From JAJNPS01 sp031426185 (GTDB lineage: Bacteria > Pseudomonadota > Alphaproteobacteria > Rhodobacterales > Rhodobacteraceae): a stretch of DNA of 5,119 nt. The notes below the pieces were generated by a model. The model had not been told where the DNA came from and searched no databases. It was given only the letters and a program-made list of their open reading frames with translations. The position numbers and the translations under genes are program-made. This document shows positions 1 through 5,119 of the stretch, piece by piece. Position 1 is the first letter of the stretch; each line of letters opens with the position of its first letter. Location of the stretch: NCBI GenBank assembly GCA_031426185.1, contig JANPKV010000036.1:1-5119 (forward strand), given 5' to 3'.

Positions 1-389
1 TCCTTGCTGGCGTAAACGATCCGCGCCCGCGCCGTCAGACCGAACCACTGGTCACCCGCGTCGCGCATGCTTTCGGGAATGTTGGCCTCCAGCACCGCGG
101 ATTGGACCGGCTGGGTCACGCCGGCATCGACGATCTGGGTCAACCGCGCGATATCCACCGTCAGCACCAGATCGGCAGGCGACCGCGCGCCTTCGGCCAC
201 CAGCCGTTCGGCCATCCCCTTGTCGACGAATGCGACATTGACGGTGATCCCCGTCTCGGCGGTGAAGGCATCAACGAGCGGTTGGATCAGTTCGGGCTGG
301 CGGTGCGAATAGACGTTGATTTCCTGCGCCAATGCGGGAACCGCCACGGAAGAAAGCGCGAGCGCGCAGAGTGAAAGACGCAATGTCAT
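1..389 (-). CDS. Fe(III) ABC transporter periplasmic binding protein (FutA/FbpA type), partial
   Basis: This is the N-terminal 129 codons of a periplasmic solute-binding protein; the C-terminal part lies beyond the left edge. The start ATG (389-387) is preceded by AAAGGA (398-403) at 8 nt spacing. Residues 1-21 form a Sec signal peptide with basic residue R4, a hydrophobic core and a cleavage site after the PALA motif (A21). The mature part begins QEINVYSHRQPELI, followed by ETGITVNV, DKGMAERL, SPADLVLTVDIARL and, near the edge, QWFGLTARARIVYASK. This is the usual order for the FutA/FbpA/AfuA iron-binding family, which delivers ferric iron to an inner-membrane ABC permease. The Tyr/His pair in YSH (residues 27-29) sits where the family has its N-terminal iron ligands. 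The paired C-terminal tyrosine ligands cannot be checked. A permease and ATPase would be expected to the left. Iron specificity is inferred from family resemblance. Confidence 0.87.
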   Translation of the reverse strand, partial: MTLRLSLCALALSSVAVPALAQEINVYSHRQPELIQPLVDAFTAETGITVNVAFVDKGMAERLVAEGARSPADLVLTVDIARLTQIVDAGVTQPVQSAVLEANIPESMRDAGDQWFGLTARARIVYASK

Positions 390-422
390 TACCTTAGTCC
401 TTTTGTCAGGTATTGTGACGTT

Positions 423-451
423 GTTATTGCGAACCTCACGCGCGCCGTCAA
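423..451 (-). promoter_or_regulatory. Candidate sigma-70-type promoter for the iron-binding protein gene
   Basis: Reading the minus strand, TTGACG (451-446, 5 of 6 matches to TTGACA) is followed by a 17-nt spacer and AATAAC (428-423, 4 of 6 matches to TATAAT). This would start transcription about 25-30 nt before the ATG at 389. It sits in the 85-bp gap after mazG, which is noticeably more AT-rich than the surrounding genes. I looked for an overlapping iron-responsive operator (Irr, RirA/iron-Rhodo or Fur type) and saw no convincing palindrome, so iron control is not shown by the sequence. Confidence 0.45.
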
Positions 452-474
452 TACCCGAGTGATTGCGTCGGAAA

Positions 475-1335
475 TTATTTCGCGGCAGCCGCAGCGTCGC
501 CTTTACTGGCCTTGTCCTCGGCCTTGGCGCGGTTCCACAGAGCGTCCATCTCGGCCAGATCGCTGTCGGCTGGGGTTCGCCCCTCTTCGGCCAGCCAATC
601 CTCGATGCGCTGAAACCGGCGGGTAAACTTGGCGTTTCCCGCACGCAAGGCGGCCTCGGGGTCAACCTTCAGATGACGCGCAAGGTTGGCCAGCACAAAG
701 AAAAGATCCCCCAGTTCATCGACCACCTCTGCCTCGGTCATGGTCGCACGGGCCTCGACCAGTTCGCGCGACTCTTCGATCAGCTTGTCCAGCACCTGAT
801 CGGTCGACGGCCAGTCGAAGCCCACGCGGGCCGCGCGGTTCTGCAGCTTTACCGCGCGGCTCAGTGCCGGCAGACCGAGCGCCACGCCGTCCAGCACGCG
901 TGCCGGGCCGCGTTCAGCCGCCTTCAGCGTTTCCCAATCGCGCGACTGCTGTTCGGCCGACTTGACGCGCGAGCGGTCACCAAAGACATGCGGATGCCGC
1001 GCGACCATCTTGTCGGAGACGCCCCGGATCACGTCCTGCAGATCGAACTCACCCGCCTCATCCGCCATCTGGGCGTGATAGACGGCCTGAAACAGCAGAT
1101 CGCCCAGCTCGCCCCGCAGATGGTCCATGTCACCGCGCTGGATGGCATCGGCGACCTCATGCGCCTCTTCGATCGTGTAGGGGGCGATGGTGGCAAATGT
1201 CTGTTCCAGATCCCAGGGGCATCCCGAAACCGGATCGCGCAGGCGCGCCATGATTTCCACCAGACGCGGCAGACCGGCCTTGGGATCGTGGACCAGGGCA
1301 TCACTGGCGGCGCGGTCGGACTGGGCCTTCGGCAT
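475..1335 (-). CDS. mazG: MazG nucleoside triphosphate pyrophosphohydrolase
   Basis: This 286-residue cytoplasmic enzyme hydrolyses nucleoside triphosphates to the monophosphate and pyrophosphate, clearing aberrant nucleotides. Two tandem MazG domains are visible. The first has the family signature CPWDLEQTF (39-47), the metal-binding EExxE motif (56-60) and ELGDLLFQ (76-83). The linker contains HPHVFG (114-119). The second domain repeats EExxE (187-191) and DELGDLFF (206-213). Both acidic motif pairs are intact, so neither domain looks degenerate. It is slightly longer than E. coli MazG (263 aa), mainly through about 20 extra N-terminal residues and a low-complexity Lys/Ala tail ending in AAAAAK. 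The ATG has AGAGGT (1344-1349) at 8 nt spacing. The gene is divergent from the amidohydrolase gene and upstream of, but probably not co-transcribed with, the iron-binding protein gene, which has its own candidate promoter. Confidence 0.95.
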   Translation of the reverse strand: MPKAQSDRAASDALVHDPKAGLPRLVEIMARLRDPVSGCPWDLEQTFATIAPYTIEEAHEVADAIQRGDMDHLRGELGDLLFQAVYHAQMADEAGEFDLQDVIRGVSDKMVARHPHVFGDRSRVKSAEQQSRDWETLKAAERGPARVLDGVALGLPALSRAVKLQNRAARVGFDWPSTDQVLDKLIEESRELVEARATMTEAEVVDELGDLFFVLANLARHLKVDPEAALRAGNAKFTRRFQRIEDWLAEEGRTPADSDLAEMDALWNRAKAEDKASKGDAAAAAK

Positions 1336-1350
1336 TGCGGCAGACCTCTG

Positions 1351-1367
1351 TTTGAGATTTGATCAAA
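1351..1367. promoter_or_regulatory. Palindrome in the mazG / amidohydrolase divergent gap
   Basis: The 53-bp gap between the two divergent start codons contains the perfect 10-bp palindrome TTTGATCAAA (1358-1367). An extra upstream TTTGA (1351-1355) pairs with TCAAA (1363-1367) as a second, wider inverted repeat with a 7-nt centre. It is the only AT-rich patch in the gap and lies between the two Shine-Dalgarno sequences, so a protein bound here could affect both genes. A weak -35/-10-like pair for the plus strand (TTGCGG 1335-1340, TTTGAT 1358-1363, 17 nt apart) overlaps it. Function is inferred; short AT-rich palindromes can arise by chance. Confidence 0.3.
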
Positions 1368-1388
1368 GACGAAGCCTGGGAGAATCCG

Positions 1389-2549
1389 ATGCCCGTCCTG
1401 AACCGTATCGCCGCTTATGCCGAGGAAATGAAGACCTGGCGACGGCATCTGCATGCACATCCCGAACTGTCGTTCGACTGTCATGAAACGGCGGCCTTCA
1501 TCACCGCGCGACTGGCCGAGTTCGGCGTGGACGAGGTGCATCCCGGGATCGCAAGGACCGGGATCGTGGCGATCATCAACGGCCAGCGCCCCGGCCCCAC
1601 CATCGGCCTGCGTGCCGACATGGACGCCCTGCCGATCCTGGAGGCGACGGGGGTCCCGCACGCCTCTACCGTTCCGGGCAGGATGCATGCCTGCGGCCAT
1701 GACGGGCATGTCACCATGCTGCTGGGTGCCGCGAAATACCTTGCCGAAACGCGCAATTTCGCAGGCCGTGTGGCGCTGATCTTTCAGCCCGCCGAAGAAG
1801 ATGCCGGCGGCGGGCAGGTGATGGTCAACGAAGGCATCATGGACCGCTTTGCCATCGCCCAGGTTTACAGCATCCATCAACAGCCGAACATGCCGCTGGG
1901 ATGGCTTTTGACGACGCCCGGCCCGTTCATGGCAGCCGTTGATACCGCGACGGTCACCGTGACCGGCAAGGGCGGGCATGTGGCTTATCCCGATAGCTGC
2001 ATCGACCCTATCATGCCTGCCGTCGCCATGGTCGCAGCCATCCAGACGATCCTTCCCCGCGACGTCCATCCGCTGAGCGAGGCCGTGGTGGCGGTCACCA
2101 TGTTCCATGCAGGCACCGCCAGCAACATCGTGCCGGATACTGCTTCGTTCTCAGCCTCGATCCGCACGTTCGAACCGGAGCTTCGCAAGACCCTGAAGCA
2201 GCGCATTCAGGACATCGTCGAAGGCCATGCCCGCGCTTACGGCGTGAAGGCAAGGCTTGACTACGACTGGGGCTATCCCGCCACCGTCAACCATCCGGCA
2301 GAAACGGCATTCGCCGTCGCGGCCGCGCGCGATGTCGTCGGCGAACATGTCAATGACAACTGGCCGCGCAACATGGGCTCGGAGGATTTCAGCTATCTGC
2401 TGGAGGCCCGTCCCGGCGCCTATCTCTACCTTGGCACCGGACCGGGCCCGAGCTTGCACAGCGCCCTGATGGATTTCAACGACGAGGTCGCGCCCATAGG
2501 ATCAAGCTTTTTCGTGCGCCTGATCGAGCGTGCGCAGCCGCTGGTCTAG
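1389..2549 (+). CDS. M20 family amidohydrolase (hippurate hydrolase / N-acyl-amino-acid deacylase type)
   Basis: This 386-residue metal-dependent hydrolase probably cleaves the amide bond of an N-acyl (acetyl- or benzoyl-like) amino acid in the cytoplasm; there is no signal peptide. It begins with the family opening WRRHLHAHPELSF (17-29), then RADMDALP (75-82) and the metal-binding MHACGHDGH (99-107, ligands C102 and H104). The catalytic/metal pair EE follows at 136-137, a further His at H163 in SIHQQP, and the last ligand at H357 in LHSALMDFND. GKGGHVAYPD (193-202) opens the inserted dimerisation domain (about 180-290). The ATG at 1389 is chosen because GGGAGA (1378-1383) lies 5 nt before it and the protein then starts exactly where relatives do; an in-frame TTG at 1359 would add ten unlikely residues. 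The substrate cannot be read from sequence: hippurate, N-acetyl amino acids and indole-acyl conjugates are all possible. The stop overlaps that of the converging membrane protein gene. Confidence 0.9.
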   Translation: MPVLNRIAAYAEEMKTWRRHLHAHPELSFDCHETAAFITARLAEFGVDEVHPGIARTGIVAIINGQRPGPTIGLRADMDALPILEATGVPHASTVPGRMHACGHDGHVTMLLGAAKYLAETRNFAGRVALIFQPAEEDAGGGQVMVNEGIMDRFAIAQVYSIHQQPNMPLGWLLTTPGPFMAAVDTATVTVTGKGGHVAYPDSCIDPIMPAVAMVAAIQTILPRDVHPLSEAVVAVTMFHAGTASNIVPDTASFSASIRTFEPELRKTLKQRIQDIVEGHARAYGVKARLDYDWGYPATVNHPAETAFAVAAARDVVGEHVNDNWPRNMGSEDFSYLLEARPGAYLYLGTGPGPSLHSALMDFNDEVAPIGSSFFVRLIERAQPLV

Positions 2550-2926
2550 CGGCGTAGAACTGGCACGAAGGCAAAGCCAAGCTGACCCGCAAGGCCCAGC
2601 GCACCGGGCAGGGTTGCCATCGCCGCAAGATAGGTTGCCGCAGTTTGGCCGAAACCAAGCGTGGCCAGCACATATTCGGCGATCATCAGCACGACGAACG
2701 CCAGCAACCCCATCGCCATCCGCTGCCCGGTCCCCAACGGCCAGCGCCCCAGAACATAGCCCGCAGCGCCCCAGGACAGGGCCAACACGATCGGCACCTC
2801 CAGCGCGACCGCAGCCAAGGCACCGACCCACGGTGCGATGACTGTCACCCGCAGCGCGCCCAGCAGGAACGCCGCCGCGAACACGATGGCAAAATAGACA
2901 AGGGACGCGGCAACGACCTGACGCAT
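2546..2926 (-). CDS. Small four-helix integral membrane protein, function unknown
   Basis: I do not recognise this 126-residue protein. Four hydrophobic segments are clear: about residues 4-25, 31-58, 70-91 and 97-121. Connecting loops are short, the one between helices 2 and 3 being basic (RWPLGTGQR, 61-69). Helix 2 carries a buried acidic residue with a proline (E43, P45) and SW (51-52); helix 3 carries E84-Y85. The protein ends in RR. There is no signal peptide cleavage site or enzymatic motif. The ATG at 2926 is preceded by GAGGGT (2934-2939) at 7 nt spacing. The reading frame stays open far upstream through phoR, but that stretch is Arg-rich and not protein-like, so it is not part of the gene. 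The gene follows phoR on the same strand after 35 bp with no visible terminator, so co-transcription is likely. A membrane role linked to phosphate sensing is speculation. Confidence 0.75.
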   Translation of the reverse strand: MRQVVAASLVYFAIVFAAAFLLGALRVTVIAPWVGALAAVALEVPIVLALSWGAAGYVLGRWPLGTGQRMAMGLLAFVVLMIAEYVLATLGFGQTAATYLAAMATLPGALGLAGQLGFAFVPVLRR

Positions 2927-2961
2927 AGCGACCACCCTCGCGGCGAAACCAAGACGCGGTT

Positions 2962-3999
2962 TTACCCGATGCTGCGCGGAAGCAGAACCGAAAACGTGCT
3001 GCCTTCGCCGACGGCACTTTCCACCAGAAGCCGACCGCGATGGCGCTGGACGATGTGCTTGACGATCGCCAGACCCAGACCCGTGCCGCCTTGTTCCCGC
3101 GACCGGTGCGTATCGACGCGGTAGAACCGTTCGGTCAGGCGCGGCAGATGGATGGCCGGGATGCCGTCGCCCTGATCGATGACATCGACCTGCAACATCT
3201 GGCCGGTCGGCGCATCCACAGCCGTCATGGCGACCCGCAGCACCGATTGCGCCGCACCGTACTTGATGCCGTTCTCGATCAGGTTGTGGAACACCTGCGT
3301 CAGCTGATCGGCATTGCCCGGCACGATCAGCTTTTCGCCCCACGGCTCGAACTGAACGTCTATTTGAGCGGCCTGCGCCTGCGGGCGCAATGTCGCGACG
3401 GTCATCTGGATCAGCGCCACCAGATCGACGGGATCGGCTGGACGGACGCGTTCCTCGGCCTCGACCCGGCTGAGCTGCAAGAGGTCCCGCACCAGTCGGT
3501 TCATCCGTCCGGCCTCGCGGTCCATGATGGCCAGGAACCGCTCTTGCGCGGCAGGATCGTTGCGAGCAGGTCCGCGCAGCGTCTCGATGAACCCCATGAG
3601 AGCGGTCAGCGGCGTCTTCAGCTCGTGGCTGACATTGGCCACGAAATCGCGGCGCATCTGGCTGGCCTCTTCCGCCGCCGTGACGTCTTGCAAGATGCAC
3701 ATGACCCCGTCGACATCCGCCCCGTCGACCGCCGAAACGCTGACCCGAAAGACCTGATCGCGTGACCCGAGCGGCACGACATGGCGGGCCTCGGACCGCT
3801 CGCGGGTCGACAGACTGCGGGCGATGGCGGACAGAACGGCCGGCGTCCGCAGCGCCATTGCATGGTGGCGTCCCTCGATGGCCGGTCCCAGCACATCCTT
3901 GGCCGCCTGATTGGCAAACAGGATGCGTTCATCCTTGCCGACGATCACTGCGGGATGACCCAGCGCTTCGAGGATCGACGCGACAAGACGGTGTGGCAC
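2962..3999 (-). CDS. phoR: PhoR-type sensor histidine kinase without transmembrane segment
   Basis: This is probably the sensor kinase of the phosphate-starvation two-component system, which phosphorylates a PhoB-type regulator. With the GTG start at 3999 it has 345 residues. A PAS-like domain covers roughly residues 1-110 (with FANQAAKDVLG near 28-38). Next come the dimerisation H-box VSHELKTPLTALMGF with phospho-accepting H125, the N-box HNLIENGIKYG (N243), the G1 box DQGDG (275-279), the F-box ERFYRVD (290-296) and the G2 box GGTGLGLAIVKHI (304-316). The run from ERFYRVDTHRS through the G2 box is typical of PhoR. The GTG at 3999 is preferred because AAGGAG lies 9 nt upstream. A longer start at 4065 (GTG, 367 aa) is possible, but an in-frame TAG at 4078-4080 ends the frame just beyond it. 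No membrane helix is present under either start. No pst, phoU or phoB gene is adjacent, so assignment rests on the kinase sequence alone. Confidence 0.85.
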   Translation of the reverse strand: MPHRLVASILEALGHPAVIVGKDERILFANQAAKDVLGPAIEGRHHAMALRTPAVLSAIARSLSTRERSEARHVVPLGSRDQVFRVSVSAVDGADVDGVMCILQDVTAAEEASQMRRDFVANVSHELKTPLTALMGFIETLRGPARNDPAAQERFLAIMDREAGRMNRLVRDLLQLSRVEAEERVRPADPVDLVALIQMTVATLRPQAQAAQIDVQFEPWGEKLIVPGNADQLTQVFHNLIENGIKYGAAQSVLRVAMTAVDAPTGQMLQVDVIDQGDGIPAIHLPRLTERFYRVDTHRSREQGGTGLGLAIVKHIVQRHRGRLLVESAVGEGSTFSVLLPRSIG

Positions 4000-4008
4000 A
4001 GGGATACG

Positions 4009-4014
4009 CTCCTT
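4009..4014 (-). promoter_or_regulatory. Shine-Dalgarno site that decides the phoR start
   Basis: On the minus strand the perfect AAGGAG sits 9 nt before the GTG at 3999-3997. The upstream alternative GTG at 4065 lacks a comparable site. The protein then begins at PHRLVASILEALGHPAVIVG, the expected start of the PAS-like domain. Confidence 0.6.
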
Positions 4015-4078
4015 GAACGGCAGCTTCTGGCGTCCAAAAGCCGGGGCCGCCCCGCCAGAAGACACGAACTTTGTAATC

Positions 4079-4120
4079 TATGCGTGTATTTCGGAACGAA
4101 AATTCCCGATATGCGTGCAT
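4079..4120. promoter_or_regulatory. Operator-like repeat cluster upstream of phoR and the divergent gene
   Basis: Two near-identical 11-mers, TATGCGTGTAT (4079-4089) and TATGCGTGCAT (4110-4120), are direct repeats 31 bp apart, about three helical turns. Between them is the perfect inverted repeat TTTCG-GAA-CGAAA (4089-4101), overlapped by GGAA-N6-TTCC (4093-4106). The stretch is the most AT-rich in this part of the window and lies 80-120 bp upstream of the phoR start, a usual position for control elements. No canonical PhoB box was seen and no good -35/-10 pair could be assigned, so regulator and promoter are unknown. Confidence 0.4.
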
Positions 4121-4135
4121 CTGGTGTTTACGTCA

Positions 4136-4169
4136 CCGGATGCGGCGTGCCAGACTATGCCGCAACCGG
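4136..4169 (+). promoter_or_regulatory. Strong hairpin in the leader of the divergent small gene
   Basis: CCGGATGCGGC (4136-4146) and GCCGCAACCGG (4159-4169) pair with one A/A mismatch. In RNA the stem extends inward by G-U, U-A and G-U pairs to leave a 6-nt loop (CCAGAC, 4150-4155), giving 13 pairs in all. It is not followed by a T-run on either strand, so it does not look like an intrinsic terminator. It ends 10 nt before the Shine-Dalgarno site of the small gene, where it could influence translation or serve as a protein-binding site. It could instead be a dispersed REP-like palindrome. Confidence 0.5.
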
Positions 4170-4179
4170 AATGCTTCGC

Positions 4180-4187
4180 AAGGGGAG
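4180..4187 (+). promoter_or_regulatory. Shine-Dalgarno site favouring a TTG start
   Basis: AAGGGGAG lies 7 nt before the TTG at 4195. The in-frame ATG codons upstream, at 4111 and 4171, have no comparable site; the one at 4171 directly abuts the hairpin. This makes TTG the best-supported start despite being the rarer codon. Confidence 0.5.
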
Positions 4188-4194
4188 CTGCACC

Positions 4195-4575
4195 TTGGCC
4201 CGCAAGGGAACTCTGCCGCCAGAACAGACAAATCCTGTCGATGCAAACGTGCCGGGCGAACAGGTCGTCATCGCGATAGAACCAGTCGACGTGGATGCAG
4301 CGTCGCTGTCCGCCGGGACCCGGATCGTCAAGATCCCGTTCCGTGCGCTGACCAAGCCGTTTCTGGTCGAGACGAAGGCGGCGGTCGTGATGGGGCCGCT
4401 GGTGTCGCAACATCTGGACGCGATGCAGATTGCCGAAAGGCTTGGCGAACTGGGCTTTCGCGGCACCTTGCGGATTGTGGGCCCTGCCCTGCCGAATCCG
4501 GGGCTGGTCTTGCGGGAAATCCGCACTGCATCGGGTTCAAAGGACATCATCGTCGAGGTGATCACGGTGCCGTAA
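4195..4575 (+). CDS. Small soluble protein of unknown function, divergent from phoR
   Basis: I do not recognise this protein. From the TTG at 4195 it has 126 residues; an ATG at 4171 would give 134 and one at 4111 would give 154. The first 20 or so residues are polar and probably disordered. The rest alternates strand- and helix-like stretches: VVIAIE (24-29), TRIVKIPFRAL (42-52), AAVVMGPLV (62-70), the amphipathic helix AMQIAERLGELGF (76-88), GTLRIVGPALPNPGLVLREIR (90-110) and a final strand DIIVEVITV (117-125). The order VVMGPL / helix / LRIVGPALPNP loosely resembles an alpha/beta fold such as a degenerate response-regulator receiver, but the usual acidic pocket and phospho-acceptor Asp are not apparent, so this is a weak guess. 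There is no signal peptide or membrane helix. Good third-position G/C bias in the later two thirds supports real coding. It converges on the carbonic anhydrase-like gene across 17 bp. Confidence 0.65.
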   Translation: MARKGTLPPEQTNPVDANVPGEQVVIAIEPVDVDAASLSAGTRIVKIPFRALTKPFLVETKAAVVMGPLVSQHLDAMQIAERLGELGFRGTLRIVGPALPNPGLVLREIRTASGSKDIIVEVITVP

Positions 4576-4592
4576 CCGGGACCTTCAGGCCA

Positions 4593-5117
4593 TCAGTCCG
4601 CGCGCAAGGTCAGGCCTTTGGCAAATCGAACAGCGTTGCGCCGATAGTTTTCGGCCGACTGCAACAGGCGCGCGCGTGCCGCATCGTCCAGCGTGCGGAT
4701 CACCTTGCCGGGGCTGCCCATCACTAGGCTGCCATCGGGGATTTCCTTGCCCTCGGTCACCAGGCTCGCCGCACCGATCAGGCAATGCGACCCGATCCTG
4801 GCGCCGTTCAGTAGCGTGGCAGACATGCCGATCAGGGACTGATCGCCGATGGTGCAGCCATGGACCATCGCCTTGTGCCCGATGGTGCAATTGGCCCCGA
4901 TCGTCAGGGGATAGCCCATATCCGTGTGCAGCACCGCGTTTTCCTGCACGTTCGACCCCGCTCCGACCCGGATTTCCTCATTGTCGCCGCGCAAGGTCGC
5001 ACCGAACCAGATCGACGCACCCGCCTCCACCACCACGCGCCCGATCAGCACGGCGGTCGGCGCGATCCAGGCGTCGGGGTGGATGTGCGGGGCGATACCG
5101 TCAAGCGCATAGATCAT
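4593..5117 (-). CDS. Gamma-class carbonic anhydrase family protein
   Basis: This complete 174-residue protein has a left-handed beta-helix built of hexapeptide repeats from about residue 12 to 135, such as IGANCT, IGHKAM, IGDQSL and IGSHCL, followed by a C-terminal helix (DDAARARLLQSAENYRRNAVRF) that packs along the trimer. The three zinc-binding histidines of the family are present: H64 in NAVLHTD, and H81 and H86 in IGHKAMVHG. So are the conserved R43 and D45 in LRGDNEEI, and N56/Q58 in SNVQEN. The acidic loop bearing the proton-shuttle glutamate of archaeal Cam is missing, which places it with the short YrdA/CaiE/PaaY-like group, whose members often have weak or no measured carbonic anhydrase activity. 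Metal binding is therefore well supported, but the reaction is not. The ATG at 5117 is two bases from the window edge, so its Shine-Dalgarno site and promoter cannot be seen. Confidence 0.92.
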   Translation of the reverse strand: MIYALDGIAPHIHPDAWIAPTAVLIGRVVVEAGASIWFGATLRGDNEEIRVGAGSNVQENAVLHTDMGYPLTIGANCTIGHKAMVHGCTIGDQSLIGMSATLLNGARIGSHCLIGAASLVTEGKEIPDGSLVMGSPGKVIRTLDDAARARLLQSAENYRRNAVRFAKGLTLRAD

Positions 5118-5119
5118 CG

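Noticed and set aside
390..474. Iron-responsive operator upstream of the iron-binding protein gene
   Set aside because: TGA and TCA triplets occur, but not with the spacing of a RirA-type box, and no Irr- or Fur-like palindrome is visible.
463..1362. A 299-codon plus-strand open frame lying antisense to mazG
   Set aside because: The opposite strand encodes an unmistakable MazG with all motifs. The plus-strand product is Arg/Gln/His-rich with no recognisable domain, as expected for a frame opened by high GC third-position bias.
1029..2108. A 359-codon minus-strand open frame spanning the amidohydrolase gene and part of mazG
   Set aside because: Its product is His/Gly/Arg/Asp-rich and overlaps two well-supported genes, in antisense to one and out of frame with the other.
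2927..3700. Upstream extension of the membrane protein frame through phoR (384 codons in total)
   Set aside because: The extension is Arg-rich, lacks hydrophobic or domain structure and lies out of frame inside phoR. The hydrophobic part begins at an ATG with a good ribosome-binding site at 2926, so there is no evidence for a fusion.
3040..3765. A 241-codon plus-strand open frame antisense to phoR
   Set aside because: It lies entirely over the PhoR kinase core, and its composition is that of a reverse-strand shadow.
4000..4194. PhoB box upstream of phoR
   Set aside because: I looked for tandem CTGTCAT-like half-sites on both strands and found none. GTTTACGTCACC at 4126-4137 is too weak a match.
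4556..4600. Bidirectional terminator between the small unknown gene and the carbonic anhydrase-like gene
   Set aside because: Short self-complementary pieces (GTGATCAC, ACGG-TG-CCGT) exist, but none forms a stable stem-loop followed by a T-run.
4080..4727. A 215-codon plus-strand open frame overlapping the small unknown gene and the carbonic anhydrase-like gene
   Set aside because: Its product is Arg/Cys/Gly-rich and the frame runs antisense into the well-supported gamma carbonic anhydrase gene. The frame starting at 4195 has the better ribosome-binding site and protein-like composition.

Overview
The window is a GC-rich, densely packed stretch of bacterial chromosome carrying seven protein genes. 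The proteins resemble those of Alphaproteobacteria, most likely Rhodobacterales (Paracoccus/Rhodobacter-like). The features behind this are a PhoR with alphaproteobacterial-style kinase motifs, a FutA/FbpA-type iron-binding protein, a two-domain MazG, strong G/C third-position bias, and frequent GTG/TTG starts. The taxonomic call is an inference from sequence style, not from a search.

Layout from left to right: (1) the N-terminal third of a periplasmic Fe(III)-binding protein on the minus strand, running off the left edge, with a plausible sigma-70-type promoter of its own; (2) mazG, a house-cleaning nucleoside triphosphate pyrophosphohydrolase, minus strand; (3) divergent from mazG across 53 bp, an M20-family amidohydrolase (hippurate hydrolase / N-acyl-amino-acid deacylase type), plus strand; (4) converging on it and overlapping by 4 bp at a shared CTAG, a 126-residue four-helix membrane protein of unknown function, minus strand; (5) 35 bp upstream of that gene, and probably co-transcribed with it, a PhoR-type sensor histidine kinase that lacks any transmembrane segment; (6) divergent from phoR across about 195 bp, a small protein of unknown function, plus strand, whose upstream region holds a strong 34-nt hairpin and an operator-like cluster of repeats; (7) converging on that gene, a complete gamma-class carbonic anhydrase-like protein, minus strand, ending 2 bases from the right edge.

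Functionally this is mostly a mosaic of housekeeping and metabolic genes (iron uptake, NTP sanitation, acyl-amino-acid hydrolysis, phosphate sensing, gamma-CA-fold protein) with no single pathway joining them. There is no mobile element, CRISPR array, tRNA, rRNA or defence system. The part most worth attention is the phoR neighbourhood at about 2546-4575. There a soluble PhoR is linked to an unknown membrane protein and faces an unknown small protein across a structured intergenic region. No pst, phoU or phoB gene is visible beside it.
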